A DNA stretch of 64,000 nucleotides from Mortierella sp. BCC40632 (GCA_011634665.1 WAEK01000013.1:294501-358500), one strand, 5' to 3'; positions 48,778-59,032 are shown, numbered from the stretch's first letter. Program-made: numbers and translations. The notes: a model not told the origin generated them from the letters alone.

Positions 48778-50074
48778 CCTGACCTTCCTTCTGACCTTGT
48801 TCAATATGAGAGCTCAGACTGTCTACCGTTGCACTCAACCCGCTCTCACGTCTGTCCTCCGTCTTACCCCCTACCCTGTTCATCCAACCCCTTCGCTTTG
48901 GACTCTATCGCCCATACTTTTTTTTTTTTTTTTTTCCTCCCTTTTCCGAGTTTCTTGCACGCTCATTGGATCCAGAGCAAGAACACCGATTTGACTAGCA
49001 TAGCAAGGCGATCGGCTCTGCTCTGGATCGAAGAGATATATATTTTACACAAGAGCTAGAGACGCGTCCGTGCTCCGAGCACAGGAGAGAGTTTGCTTGT
49101 TAAAGGAAAAAAATGTCCAAAGTAGGAGTCGTAGCAAAAAGTCTGGCTCCCTGATTCGATGGTTTGATGGGAGACTGACAAATGCTTGGCTAATCGAAAA
49201 TGATAGGGATCAGACAGGATCGAATATCTGAGCTGGTTGGTTGGTTGGTTGAACATCAGGTCAAGTATGGTTAGCTGGCCCATGCCTGAAGTAGTAGTAG
49301 GAATACTGCACACGCGCGAGCAAGAGAAGGAGGATGGGGAAGGGGAGTAGTGGAGCAAAGCACACCCAGTCCCTGCAGGACGTTCGAACCGGTCAGTACA
49401 CTGAGCATGCTCCTCCTACTCCTACTCCACCTGCTCTTCAACTCGAATTCGATGGACAAATGTCCCCGGGATGAGCGTGGCCCTATTCATCGTGTGGCAC
49501 CATGAAATAGTACAAGGGACCAAAGGAAACTCTCCATGGCGATCTTACGCGTGCAGAGACACGATGGATGGTGAGGAATGGAGTCTTGGATTTAGAAGGA
49601 GAACCAGGGCAGAGTGACGGCGTTGAAGGGACGAGCCAGAGCCAGAGCCAGAGCAATATGCCTGCCTTCTCCCAAAAAGAGGCACGGGACTGGCTCCTTT
49701 TTTTCTTTTTTTCTTTTTTTTATTGCTTGCGCGCCTTTTCTCTCTCACTTTCTCTTTCTCTTCACCCTCACTCTCACTCACTCTTACCTTTGTCGTCTCA
49801 CCAGTCGCTATCCTTCCTTGTCGCTCTCTCAACAGCCACCAGCATCTGCCCCTGGTGGTGCCCAAGGACGCGTCTCTTCTATCAGAGTGCACGTGTTCAG
49901 TGCCAGCGATACTACACCAGGGGGGACTACAGAGAAGGAGTGCCCATCTGCCACCTTCGCCCACCTGTGATCACTAGAACCAGACTACACGCGTTCACTC
50001 CACGCGCAGCCTCCTTTCTCTCCTTGAGATTCTTATCCTTTGTTCCTTTCTTCTTGTCCTTTTTCTCTCTTCTT

Positions 50075-50141
<67 letters not shown>

Positions 50142-50197
50142 CTCTCTTTCTCTCTTTCTCTTCTACCTCTCTTCACATACTTTCTCTCCTTCACGTC
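48513..50197. other. Intergenic region before the mucin-like gene
   Basis: Holds T runs near 48747-48774 and 48919-48936 and then 1.2 kb of ordinary sequence. The last 500 bases are increasingly C/T-rich and end in a long (CT)n. The open frame that runs in from 49568 upstream of the mucin-like start is judged to be leader. Confidence 0.5.
50079..50139. repeat. (CT)30 microsatellite in the leader
   Basis: About 60 bases of perfect CT, ending 59 bases before the mucin-like start codon. Confidence 0.95.
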
Positions 50198-51607
50198 ATG
50201 TTTTTCACTTCACGACGGTCCTTCGACCCACCGGTACTGCCCGCCCTCGGCGCCCTGGCTACCACCTTCTCACTCCTCCTCCTATGCTCCTCTACCCCAC
50301 TGACAAATGCCGAGCCTCTTGACAACTCCTCGGCCTCGCCATCACTCTCACCACGGGACATGGGCCCCATGCCTCCTTCCTATTTTTTCCAGCGCTTGCC
50401 TGCTCAGTCCTTTGTGCCGCCATCTTTTCCACCCATGGGTTATGGTGGCCCCATGCCAGGCGGCTTCTTCAACAAGAGAGATATAGCACGTCGTCGTCGC
50501 CGTCGGCAGGATCTGTTTGGAGACATTCTTCCCATCGATCTCTCAAAGGACAATAGTAATACCCCCACTGCGGGCTCAGGCCCAGACTCGAAGCCAGAGT
50601 CAGGGTCAGGGTCTACACCTGGGTCCACGCCAGGCTCCACACCCGCATCGGGATCTCATTCAACGTCGTCACCTCCAGCGAATGCCCCTGTACCCGAAGC
50701 TCCACCTTCGCCTCCACATACGCCTGCGGCTGCCTCGCCTCCAGTACAATCTGCTCCTGAACCCCAACAACAACCATCACCCCCATCGAATCCAGGAACG
50801 AGCCCAGCCGCACCTCCAGCGAATGCCGCAGAGGCAACAACACCTTCGCCACCCGCCCCGGCACCACAAGCCCCACCAGAGACTCAGCCAAAGTCTGGCA
50901 ACACGGAGTCGGGCACACTTCCAGGCTTGATTGGTGGACTCCTCAATGGGAGTGGTAGCAGCAGTAGTAATAGCAATAATAATGGAAGTCATGGCCAACC
51001 GCACCATGGCTCGACACCAACACCCGAGACTGATTCTCCAACTTCATCACCGGGTACAGTTCCTGTGGTGGAAGATGAAGGCGACAAAAAGAAACCTGTC
51101 TCGTCATCGACCACCACATCGACCTCGACAACGGGCGGCAATGGAGGCAACAAAAGCAATAATGGTAGTGGGTCATCGACACACCGGGGATCGGATGGCA
51201 CCAAGTCTTCGAATGTGGGCGATAGTGACTCGAATACTATGACGAGCAATAATAGCGCCGCAGCGGTGGCGACGGGCAGCGGTGTGAGTTCGGGTGTGGT
51301 GGCGTTGATTGTGATTGTAGTGATGGCGATCACGACCGCGATCCTCTTTAGTTGTTACAAGATCCGACAGGCACGGCGGCGTCAAGCACAGCGAGAGTTG
51401 GACCAAAGTTTTGACGAGAGTATTCTGAAGCAACACCTGGGTGCAGCAGCCATCGGCACAGGATTGCCATATAGTGGCAGTACCGGCGGCAGTGCAGCGG
51501 GTAGCGGTCGACCGAGCTTGGGTGGGGGTAGTGTCCGAAGTTCTGCGACAGGTGGATTAGCAGGCGGTCAAGACCCCTGGAGGGGCCGCTTTCACCACCT
51601 AGGCTGA
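50198..51607 (+). CDS. Mucin-like single-pass surface protein
   Basis: A single frame of 469 residues, starting at the first ATG after the CT-rich leader. A signal peptide or N-terminal hydrophobic segment spans about 14-42. A KR plus six-arginine cluster at about 100 is a strong Kex2/furin-type site. Residues from about 115 to 375 are Pro/Ser/Thr/Gly-rich with repeated SGSTPGSTPGSTP units and Asn runs, expected to be heavily O-glycosylated. A transmembrane helix (GVVALIVIVVMAITTAILF) at about 378-400 is followed by a basic stop-transfer region and a Gly/Ser-rich cytoplasmic tail of about 65 residues. The layout resembles fungal wall-stress sensors, but no WSC or other ligand domain is visible, so a sensor role is only a guess. 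Confidence 0.82.
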   Translation: MFFTSRRSFDPPVLPALGALATTFSLLLLCSSTPLTNAEPLDNSSASPSLSPRDMGPMPPSYFFQRLPAQSFVPPSFPPMGYGGPMPGGFFNKRDIARRRRRRQDLFGDILPIDLSKDNSNTPTAGSGPDSKPESGSGSTPGSTPGSTPASGSHSTSSPPANAPVPEAPPSPPHTPAAASPPVQSAPEPQQQPSPPSNPGTSPAAPPANAAEATTPSPPAPAPQAPPETQPKSGNTESGTLPGLIGGLLNGSGSSSSNSNNNGSHGQPHHGSTPTPETDSPTSSPGTVPVVEDEGDKKKPVSSSTTTSTSTTGGNGGNKSNNGSGSSTHRGSDGTKSSNVGDSDSNTMTSNNSAAAVATGSGVSSGVVALIVIVVMAITTAILFSCYKIRQARRRQAQRELDQSFDESILKQHLGAAAIGTGLPYSGSTGGSAAGSGRPSLGGGSVRSSATGGLAGGQDPWRGRFHHLG

Positions 51608-52759
51608 AAAGCCTCCTCTCTTTCCTTTCTCTCCCTCTCTCTCTCTCTCTCTACCCCCTCCTCCTTAACCGATAGACAAGACCTAACTAGACCAAGAGGC
51701 CACAAAGAAGGCTTAAAAGGAGGCACGGGAAAAAAAAAAAAAAAAAAAAAGAAAGGGCGGCACCAAGGATAGACGGAGTCATGGGGGAATGGAGAGGAGG
51801 AGGAAGGAGGAGGAATCAGACGGGGTTCGATGGAGCCCCATGGTGTGGACGAGGGAGATGGAGGCAGACGGACGGACAGACAGACATACAGACATACAGA
51901 CAGACAGACAGGCAGGCAGGCAGACAGACATTGACAGAAAAAGGGAAAGAGAGAGAGAGAGGAGACCAATAAGAACGATGGCAACAACAAAAGGGTCTCT
52001 TTTTCTGCTTCACCGGCGCGCATATCACACGCGGACAACGAGCAACATGCATGTACCACCTCCTTTCAAGACTACGCCTTTTTTTTTTTTTTTTTTTTTT
52101 TATACACTTTTACACTTTACTCTCTAATACAACGGATCCTTCTTTGTAAACCTCCTGGCCCCACGGTTGTCCTGCGCGTATTCGCCTGCAGGACAGACCG
52201 TAAGAGGCAGGCCGAGACGACCTAGAGAGGCTGGGCCCGGTTGCCGGGTTGCATATGCCGAGTGTTCCAGGTTGGAGAGTGTGAGAGAGAAGAGGCAAAG
52301 CTCTTTTTTGGACAGGACAGTCGCGTTGTCAGTCTTGTCCCTAGGCATTAGTAAATGCGTGAGAAATACCGTGACGCGTGACTTTTTTTTTGTAACGAAC
52401 TACGCGTTGGTGTTGCGCGTTTTTGAGAGGAAGAGGTGGGAGGAGGAGGAGGAGGAGAGGAGGACTGGGGATCGCTTGTGCATTTCATTTCACAGACTCT
52501 TACCCAGCCATTCGCTCTCTCTTTCTCTTTTTATTTCTTTCACTCTCGGCATTCGCCATCGCCAACGCCAACGCCAATCCATCTCGACGCCCTATTTTTT
52601 TTTTTTTGACGGAACTACTTTGAAGCAGGAGATAAACCAGCCCCCTCCCCTCCCAAAAAAAAAAGGACGACCTCAAAGCTTCTTTCTCAACAGGGGTACA
52701 TCCTTCTTTTCTCTCTTCTCTTTCAAACACACACACTCTGACTTTGGACATAAAACAAT
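51608..52759. other. Intergenic region
   Basis: Holds an A-run at about 51731-51750, a GACA-type repeat, a T run near 52079-52101 and a C/T-rich leader before the proteasome gene. No gene is visible. Confidence 0.55.
51862..51931. repeat. GACA/GACG/GGCA tetranucleotide repeat
   Basis: About 70 bases of tandem GACG, GACA, TACA and GGCA units. Confidence 0.9.
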
Positions 52760-53211
52760 ATGGAGACTCTCTTTGGCATCACTGGCAAGGATTTTGTCAT
52801 TACCGCATATGACTCCAAGGCCGTGGCGTCGATCACGCTCATGAAGACGGGCGAGGACAAGTCGCGCGACCTGAACGCGCATTCGTTGATGCTTTTCTCG
52901 GGCGAGCCCGGTGATGGTGTTCATTTCGCAGAGTATATCGAACGCAACATTAAGCTGAACGGTATTCGGCATGGTATTGAGATGTCTCCAAAGGCTGTCT
53001 CGAGCTTTGCTCGGCGTGAGCTTGCAGATAGTTTGCGAAGCAGGGTAAGTGTTTTCTATTTTTTCTATTTTTCTTTTTTTTTTTTGTTGCTGTTGTCACT
53101 AGGAGAGAGTACGGGATCAAAGCTGAACTAGGAACCCCATTTTATCACTCAACTGGGATCTGTCTTGTACTAGTACTAATTCTTCTTTCTTTCCTTTTCT
53201 TTTCTTCTCTC

Positions 53212-53270
<59 letters not shown>

Positions 53271-53575
53271 TCCAGAAACCATACTCGGTCAATTTGTTGA
53301 TTGCAGGATTTGATGTCAAAACCAACAAGCCAGCATTGTACTGGATGGACTATCTGGCTTCCATGGCCGAGGTTCCCTTTGCGGTGCATGGATATGGCGC
53401 TTACTACTGTCTATCATTGCTGGATCGATACCATCGTGAGGACATTACAGAGGAGGAGGGCATCAAATTGCTTCAAAAGTGTATTGGCGAGTTGCGTTCT
53501 CGTTTGATCCTCAACATGCCTGACTTTGTCGTCAAGATCGTCAACAAGGATGGCATTCGTATTATTCAGATCTAG
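52760..53575 (+). CDS. PRE1: 20S proteasome subunit beta-4 (Pre1/PSMB2)
   Basis: Two exons (52760-53044 and 53276-53575) give 194 residues. The sequence follows yeast Pre1 and animal PSMB2: METLFGITGKDFVITAYD at the N-terminus, GEPGDGVHFAEYIERNIKL, the intron-spanning LRSRKPYSVNLLIAGFD, ALYWMDYLASMAEVPFAVHG and the C-terminal FVVKIVNKDGIR. Beta-4 is one of the four non-catalytic beta subunits: it has no propeptide and no N-terminal threonine nucleophile, as seen here. It sits in the inner ring of the 20S core in nucleus and cytosol. The intron contains a long (CT)n just before its acceptor. I saw no proteasome-associated control element upstream, but the promoter was only scanned by eye. Confidence 0.97.
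53223..53268. repeat. (CT)n microsatellite at a 3' splice site
   Basis: About 23 CT units that form the polypyrimidine tract of the PRE1 intron, ending seven bases before the exon. Confidence 0.95.
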
Positions 53576-54111
53576 GCTTTATCGTGTGTTTTTTTTTTTT
53601 TTTTTTGATTGAACAAAAAATGAACCATCTTTCCTCGTCTCTCTCTCTCTCTCTTTCTCTCCCTTTCCTGAATTGACTTGTTGTTGTTTATTATATCCCA
53701 TCTTGATGGTCTTGCAGGAACGGCCGACACCACTGTGCGGATGAAGAGCTATCTCTTTCGATTTCGATAGGGATGTTGACACCAATTACACTCTCCTCAG
53801 TTCAGCGGAAATAAAACACACAAACAAAACAAACGACAGGACAAAGGATAGAGTCCATGGATGAGTGAGGATTTTTACTTTTTTTTTTTTTTTTTTTTTA
53901 TTTGTTGCAAAGAAATGATGCTCGGTAAAACAACAACAAGGAAAAAAAAAAAAGCAAGAATGGAGAGAGGTTGAGCGAGAAAGAGAAAGACTATGTGCGG
54001 GAGAAATGAGATCTTCTGTAGAACAACCGCTTCAATTGACTCCAAAAGTCATAAGGGGGGGAACAACTTGTAAAAAGCATCTATGGGGATTAGAGTGATG
54101 AATCTCCCATT
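53576..54111. other. Convergent intergenic region
   Basis: Holds a T run after the PRE1 stop, an AATAAA at about 53810 and A/T runs near 53878-53900 and 53940-53954. It carries the 3' ends of PRE1 and the first Trp-rich gene. No gene is visible. Confidence 0.6.
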
Positions 54112-54402
54112 TTAACACATGTACCAGGGCCAGAACCAATGGCAGTACCAGTACCACCACCAAGGCCAGAAACCACCCCAGGATCCGCCCCACTTGTTCA
54201 GTTCGCCTTGATCAGCCTGAGCAGAGACCTGAGCAGAATCGACGGCCAAGTTTCGAGGATAGGGCAGGATGGTGATTTCAGGTTGAGTTTGGGAACCAGG
54301 CACTTTGATCGCGCTAGCATCGACTTGAGTGGCTGCGACTCCAGAGCTCTGGAGGGCGATTGCGGTAGCGGCAAGGATCACGAAAGTGTACTTGTGGACC
54401 AT
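54112..54402 (-). CDS. Small secreted protein with Trp-rich tail (paralog 1)
   Basis: An intronless minus-strand frame of 96 residues. Residues 1 to about 24 form a classical signal peptide (MVHKYTFVILAATAIAL, then SSGVAA). The middle is polar and Gln/Ala-rich, with a PEITILPYPR segment. The last 28 residues hold ten tryptophans with Gly, Phe, Tyr and Pro, starting WGGSWGGFWPWWW, and two cysteines, one of them the final residue. A TATA box lies about 130 bases upstream. The neighbour at 55269-55802 shares the same strand, signal peptide, P-x-x-T-x-x-P-(Y/F)-P segment and WGG-x-WGG motif, so the two look like tandem duplicates. I know of no described family. A structural, membrane-active or wall-binding role is possible but unsupported. 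Confidence 0.82.
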   Translation of the reverse strand: MVHKYTFVILAATAIALQSSGVAATQVDASAIKVPGSQTQPEITILPYPRNLAVDSAQVSAQADQGELNKWGGSWGGFWPWWWYWYCHWFWPWYMC

Positions 54403-55268
54403 GGTGACTACCAATTCTTAGCTGCAGTCTTTTTTTCTGGTGGAGGGAGAGTGAAGAAGAGGAGAAAGAGGAGGATACTGTGGCACTTGCTGCTTGAGCT
54501 GAAAAAAAAATGGAGAGAAGGATAGAGAGGTATTTATACTCAAGCAAGCATTGCGTAGATGTTCTCTTCCATGAACCCCAAAACTGCAACTGAGACGTTC
54601 AATCGTTGCTCTCATGCACAGCGGACGGAAAAAAGAGATGAAGAGTACGTTGCCCGAGGAAGGGAATCTCTCCGGACTTTCTCGGTATCAGCGCCTATGT
54701 GGTTAGAAAGGACGAGCTGATGGGAAACTAGCCACAAAAAAAGGCTATGCTTCCGTAGGGGGCCAAAGAGTTGGACACTTGTTGTTTCATTCATTTATCA
54801 CCAATGCCTCCGGTCTTGTCTATGATCACCCACCGGGTTCTTTCCTTACTCTCCTTTCTTTCCTCTTTCTATCTCTTTCACATCCATACACTCATCTAGG
54901 TCGCAAGTGCTTGTCACCAAAAAAAAAAGTTGTTTATCGCATAGTCGGCGTTTTTTTGTTTTTTACTCCTTAATTTTTTTTTTTACTCTTTTACTGATGA
55001 GCAATTTACAGCCGCAAAATGATGCTCCAGGACATTGTTCTTTAATGGCCTCTTTTTGCAGGTAAGAAAAAGAAGGCGGGGGAAGAAATGAACTATCTGA
55101 GAGATCCTTTGTGCTATCCATGATCTCAAGTCGTCCTTCTTTCTCCTCCCTCTTTGTGTCCAAGTTCACTTGTTCACCATATGTCTTTTTTTTTTTTTTT
55201 TTTTTTTTCAAAAAGCACACTCAATGACTTGCCCTTTCCTTCCTTTTTTTTGACGAATACCTCTTTCC
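54403..55268. other. Interval between the two Trp-rich genes
   Basis: Contains the promoter and leader of paralog 1 (TATA box at 54531) and the 3' end of paralog 2, with A/T runs near 54920, 54975 and 55186-55208. No other gene is seen. Confidence 0.55.
54531..54538 (-). promoter_or_regulatory. TATA box of Trp-rich paralog 1
   Basis: Minus-strand TATAAATA about 130 bases before the start codon at 54402. Confidence 0.65.
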
Positions 55269-55802
55269 TCAGACCATAGGGCGGCGGTGGCCATATGGCC
55301 ATCCACCCCATGGACCACCCCATGGAGGTCCCATCCACCAAGGTCGGCGGTAAGGACCCCAAGGGTTCATCAGGATCTTGGAGCTCTCCTCATCGTCTGC
55401 ACCATCCTCAAGAGGTTCGTCATATGCAATGTCTCCTTCCTCCTCTGCTTTACCCTTTCCACCTCGTCCTGGCCGAGGCCTGACCGTATGCTCATCTGCA
55501 TCCTTGCGTGGGAAGAGACGAACATCAGGGATGGAAATGGGCGTGGTCATTGGCACGCGGAAAGGTCGATGCATGTACCGGAAGGGATAGTAGTAGAACG
55601 GGTAGAGTGGGGGCCGGTAGAGGGGTCCTTGAGGGAATGGGTAGGTGGTCATGATGGGTGGTTGACCAAGGATCAGAAGCTTGGACGCATCAGCCGACTC
55701 GTCCTCAGTAATTTGGTCCTGGGGTGCTTGGTCATCCGCAGTTGCTACCGAAGACAACAGGAGCATTGAGGTGATAGCGAACACAACAGTCTTGAACTTC
55801 AT
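55269..55802 (-). CDS. Small secreted protein with Tyr/Pro and Trp/Gly-rich segments (paralog 2)
   Basis: An intronless minus-strand frame of 177 residues. A signal peptide covers about 1-22 (MKFKTVVFAITSMLLLSSVA). The mature part has two similar halves. Each begins with an acidic Asp/Glu/Ala/Ser stretch ending in S-K-(L/I)-L, followed by an aromatic/proline segment: PFYYYPFRYMHRPF in the first, RRPWWMGPPWGGPWGGWPYG in the second. A basic linker with Arg-Lys and RPRPGRGGKGK separates the halves and could be a Kex2-type cleavage region. There are no cysteines in the mature protein. The WGGPWGGWP motif links it to paralog 1. A TATA box lies about 155 bases upstream. No known family is recognised; the function is unknown. 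Confidence 0.82.
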   Translation of the reverse strand: MKFKTVVFAITSMLLLSSVATADDQAPQDQITEDESADASKLLILGQPPIMTTYPFPQGPLYRPPLYPFYYYPFRYMHRPFRVPMTTPISIPDVRLFPRKDADEHTVRPRPGRGGKGKAEEEGDIAYDEPLEDGADDEESSKILMNPWGPYRRPWWMGPPWGGPWGGWPYGHRRPMV

Positions 55803-57279
55803 GGCGGAAAGAAAAAATAGACGAGGGTGGAGTGGAGTAGGATGTGTTGGCTGTAGGAGTGTCTTGAGTTGATTTTTTCTTTCTTGGAGGGTACAAGTGT
55901 TACTGTTCCTTTTGGTGTTGAAAAAAAAAAAAAATGGGGGGGTTACTGCCGACGACAACTTTTATAAAACAAGTACAAATCGATGAAGGTGTATATCGGA
56001 GACGAGCAAAGGAATCGAGCATCGAGGATGAGCATAGGAACCAAGCATTGGAGATGATCTTTTTTTATTATTATTATTTTTCTTTGCATCTATTCGACCG
56101 AAAACATTTGACAGGCTTTTTTTTTTATTTTATTTTATTTCTTTTCGAGTCGTGGTTAAAGAAAAACAAAAGTGGTTGGAGAGGTCGATCGGCATGATTG
56201 TGCGCGCCATGAAAGGTCAAGAGAGGCATGGAGGACAAAGCAGGGCAGTGCATTGGTCAAATTGAGTAGCAGGGAGGTGATTCTTTCTCTTTGTCTTTTT
56301 GGAAAAGTTTGCTAAAAAGTCGCCGGGTGAATCATGGCAATCGATTTAACTACCTTGGAGCCCGGAGCATGGTATATGCTAGGGGTTTGGATCAAAAAGG
56401 CGCGTCTTTTCTAGGTCGTTAATTCCTCTGCCGGCGAGCACTTAGAAAGGAATTAATGGAGAATGAAAGAAGAAAGAGAGAGAAAGAGGGAGAAGGAGGT
56501 GGGTTCATGTCTCCCAATAGGAAACGTAACGAACCACGAGGACAGACGAGAGAAAGGAGAGAAGGGTAGAGAGAAAACAAAAAGTTCAGAGATGGACGAG
56601 AAAGAATGCCAGCCAGCCCAGTAGGGGCGCGCTTGTCCCACATTGAGTCTGGAGCGTTTGTGTGGGGTCTAGCCCAAAGTTGATGATTGCAGCTGTGCCT
56701 CATGCATCCAGTCTATACAATCTCACTTGTCGCCCAAATGGTCAGTCGGGTGTCGGTCTTTAGCTCATCAGCTGAGCAACCCAGGGCCGGTCATCAGGGT
56801 TCAGTGAGCCTACAGGCCGCTCAGACTGCGGCTGTACAACATCAATAGTGGGAAACTGAAGGTTCTAGCTCTGGAAGGAGAGAGAAAGAGTCGAGTGTGG
56901 TCGGGACGCTTCTTTTAGATTGGCTTCTGCCTGGCTGGCTGTTGCCCGTTGCCGCCCGTTGCCGCCAAAGCGAGACGTGCGCGTAACTCTTCATAAGCTC
57001 TGTCTTGGATTTTTTTTTCCTTCTTTCACTGCTTCAATCTCTCGTCACTCTTCACTCTTTACTTCTTGTTCTCTCTGTCTCTCTGTCTCTCTGTCTCTCT
57101 CTCTCTCTCTTTCTCTCTTTCTCTCTTTCTCTCTCACTCTCACACACACACTCTCTCTCTTTCTTTCTTTTCTCTCTCACTCTCTCCCACTCCCTCATCT
57201 CTATCCTGCACAGAATATCTTTCGTCTCCTCTGCTAACAAACACGGTTCACAAAAGACCCTCTGGAGCCAGGAAGCACC
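55803..57279. other. Divergent intergenic region
   Basis: 1.5 kb between paralog 2 (minus) and the PY-motif gene (plus). The first part holds the paralog 2 promoter and AT-rich sequence near 56060-56160. The last 220 bases are CT-rich leader with (CT)n and CTCTGT units near 57065-57175. No gene is visible in between. Confidence 0.55.
55959..55966 (-). promoter_or_regulatory. TATA box of Trp-rich paralog 2
   Basis: Minus-strand TATAAAAG about 155 bases before the start codon at 55802. Confidence 0.65.
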
Positions 57280-58296
57280 ATGGCCGATCAATCGTTCGTC
57301 ATCATCTTCTTCCTACTCCTTATTATCGCCAAGATCATTCTGCTCATCCATCTCGTCCGCAAGCGGCGTCGTGCCGAGGAGGCCCGTATCGTAGCTGAGG
57401 AAGCCGCTCTAGTACAGCGGCTTCCTCTAGTCGAAGATCCCATGACCCAAAGGCTGCTCATGAGTGCCTCTGATGCCGCCGCCGAAGGCTCTAGCAATCC
57501 TGCGATCCCACCGCCTGCATACACACCCAAGGATCTTCACCTTGAGTTTGCTAACGATCCGCCACCGCCACCGTTTACGGCCGCCTACACACACCCTATG
57601 TCCATCTCTCCAACTGATCCCGTGCCGTCGTCATCGTCATCGTCGTCGGCAGCACCGGTAATAGAGCCAGAAGCCTCTACAGGAGAGTCGTCTTTACATG
57701 CTCATCGCCATTCATTACCAGATACCACCACGTCTCGCGTTCATATACCCGCTAGTGCTCTTCTCCGAAGAGCCTCAAGTGTCGCGAACCGGACAACCTC
57801 CTCTCGGAGACCCAGCTATGTGGTGTCTTTCCCTAATCAGCTCTTAATCCCGACCTCACCACATGACTCGGCGTCAAGATCGATCCAAGCATCTGCCTCG
57901 ATGCTCGCCGCCCCGAATAACTCTTTGGACCGTAATGACAATACCATGACAAGAGCTTCGGCCGCTTCTCGTCGCCATACTCGTTCGCAGTCGCTCTCGG
58001 TCCTCCCATCAGGGCCAAACCGCGTTCAAGGAGGCACAGATCATACTATCACAGAGAGATCATCTCCACTTTCATCCCCTTCCTCCTCTTCAACTACAAT
58101 GACAACAACGACAACACCACAACACCATCGAAGACGATGGTCGCTTTCTCAATTCTGGACGTGGACTCGTCGTCCAACAGAACTGGACTCGGAACAAAGG
58201 ACTGAAGAGGTTTTAGCGAGGAGACAGTCGGCAATGCCTAACAGGACGAGGTCTGAGATGTCGAGTGTATATTCTCATGTGGTGATCCATATGTAA
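57280..58296 (+). CDS. Single-pass membrane protein with a PY motif
   Basis: An intronless frame of 338 residues. A very hydrophobic helix occupies about 5-25 right after MADQ, followed by a basic stop-transfer cluster (RKRRR) and an Ala/Glu-rich stretch that may be helical. This fits a type III or signal-anchor protein with most of the chain in the cytosol. At about 75-79 PPPAY is a PY motif of the kind bound by the WW domains of Rsp5/Nedd4 ubiquitin ligases. The rest is Ser/Thr/Pro-rich and basic with no visible fold. The overall plan resembles fungal adaptor proteins that recruit Rsp5 to membranes, but no specific homolog is recognised. A long CT-rich leader precedes the ATG, which lies in a CACCATGG context. 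Confidence 0.75.
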   Translation: MADQSFVIIFFLLLIIAKIILLIHLVRKRRRAEEARIVAEEAALVQRLPLVEDPMTQRLLMSASDAAAEGSSNPAIPPPAYTPKDLHLEFANDPPPPPFTAAYTHPMSISPTDPVPSSSSSSSAAPVIEPEASTGESSLHAHRHSLPDTTTSRVHIPASALLRRASSVANRTTSSRRPSYVVSFPNQLLIPTSPHDSASRSIQASASMLAAPNNSLDRNDNTMTRASAASRRHTRSQSLSVLPSGPNRVQGGTDHTITERSSPLSSPSSSSTTMTTTTTPQHHRRRWSLSQFWTWTRRPTELDSEQRTEEVLARRQSAMPNRTRSEMSSVYSHVVIHM

Positions 58297-58995
58297 CAGC
58301 TTGGAACGGGAGCTATTTAATAATAACATTAAAAAAAAAAAAAAAGCACTAGTTTTCCTCTTTTTTTTTTTTTTTTTTGCCCACGCCCTTTTCTTTTCCT
58401 TCTCCCTCTTCCTTCTTCTCTTGATGATTTACTATTCTTGAACTATTTGCATAAAGATGTTTGGGATGGGGGGAGTGGTGGTAGTGGTAGTGGTGGAGAA
58501 GAGGGTGAAAGATATGGGAGAAAGAGAGATAGCAAAGCAATATAAAAGAGGAGTCAAAACGAGATCCATAAGAATGGAACGACACCACTTTTTTTTTTTT
58601 TTTTTTTTTAAAAAACTGTTACGCTCTTGGTGTCAACGGCTGTTGAGGCTAGCATGAAAAAGGGCGGCAAACCCACAAACTCTGAATCGGCGATTCACTT
58701 CAAAAAGAGGGTGCAGTCTGTCTCTTTGGTCCCCCGTCTGTAGCAGATCGAATCCTATCAAATCACCTTTCGATCTCTCTCTCTCTCTTTTTTTTTTTCC
58801 TTGTAAGCAGACAAGCTAATGTCTGATAGGATAAATCCACAGTAGTAGGCTGTAGGCTGTTTATGATGCGCTTTATGTGTGTTTGTGTGTGTTCAGAAGT
58901 GTATGAGAAAGAATATGTGCGTGTCTGTCCAAGCTACCCAAGGCCTCCACCTTTAATAGAGTCTACCTTGTATGCGTTTTTTTTCTTTTTTTGTT

Positions 58996-59030
<35 letters not shown>

Positions 59031-59032
59031 CT
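58297..59032. other. Convergent intergenic region
   Basis: Contains A and T runs near 58331-58345, 58361-58378, 58589-58610 and 59001-59030, and a GT-rich stretch near 58875-58900. It carries the 3' ends of the PY-motif gene and RVB2. No gene is visible. Confidence 0.6.

Noticed and set aside
49370..49420. tRNA-like B-box on the minus strand (GGTTCGAAC)
   Set aside because: The upstream sequence does not form an acceptor or D arm. No tRNA is supported.
49568..50197. Upstream in-frame extension of the mucin-like protein
   Set aside because: It translates a (CT)n leader into Ser-Leu repeats and would bury the signal peptide. The first ATG after the repeat is preferred.
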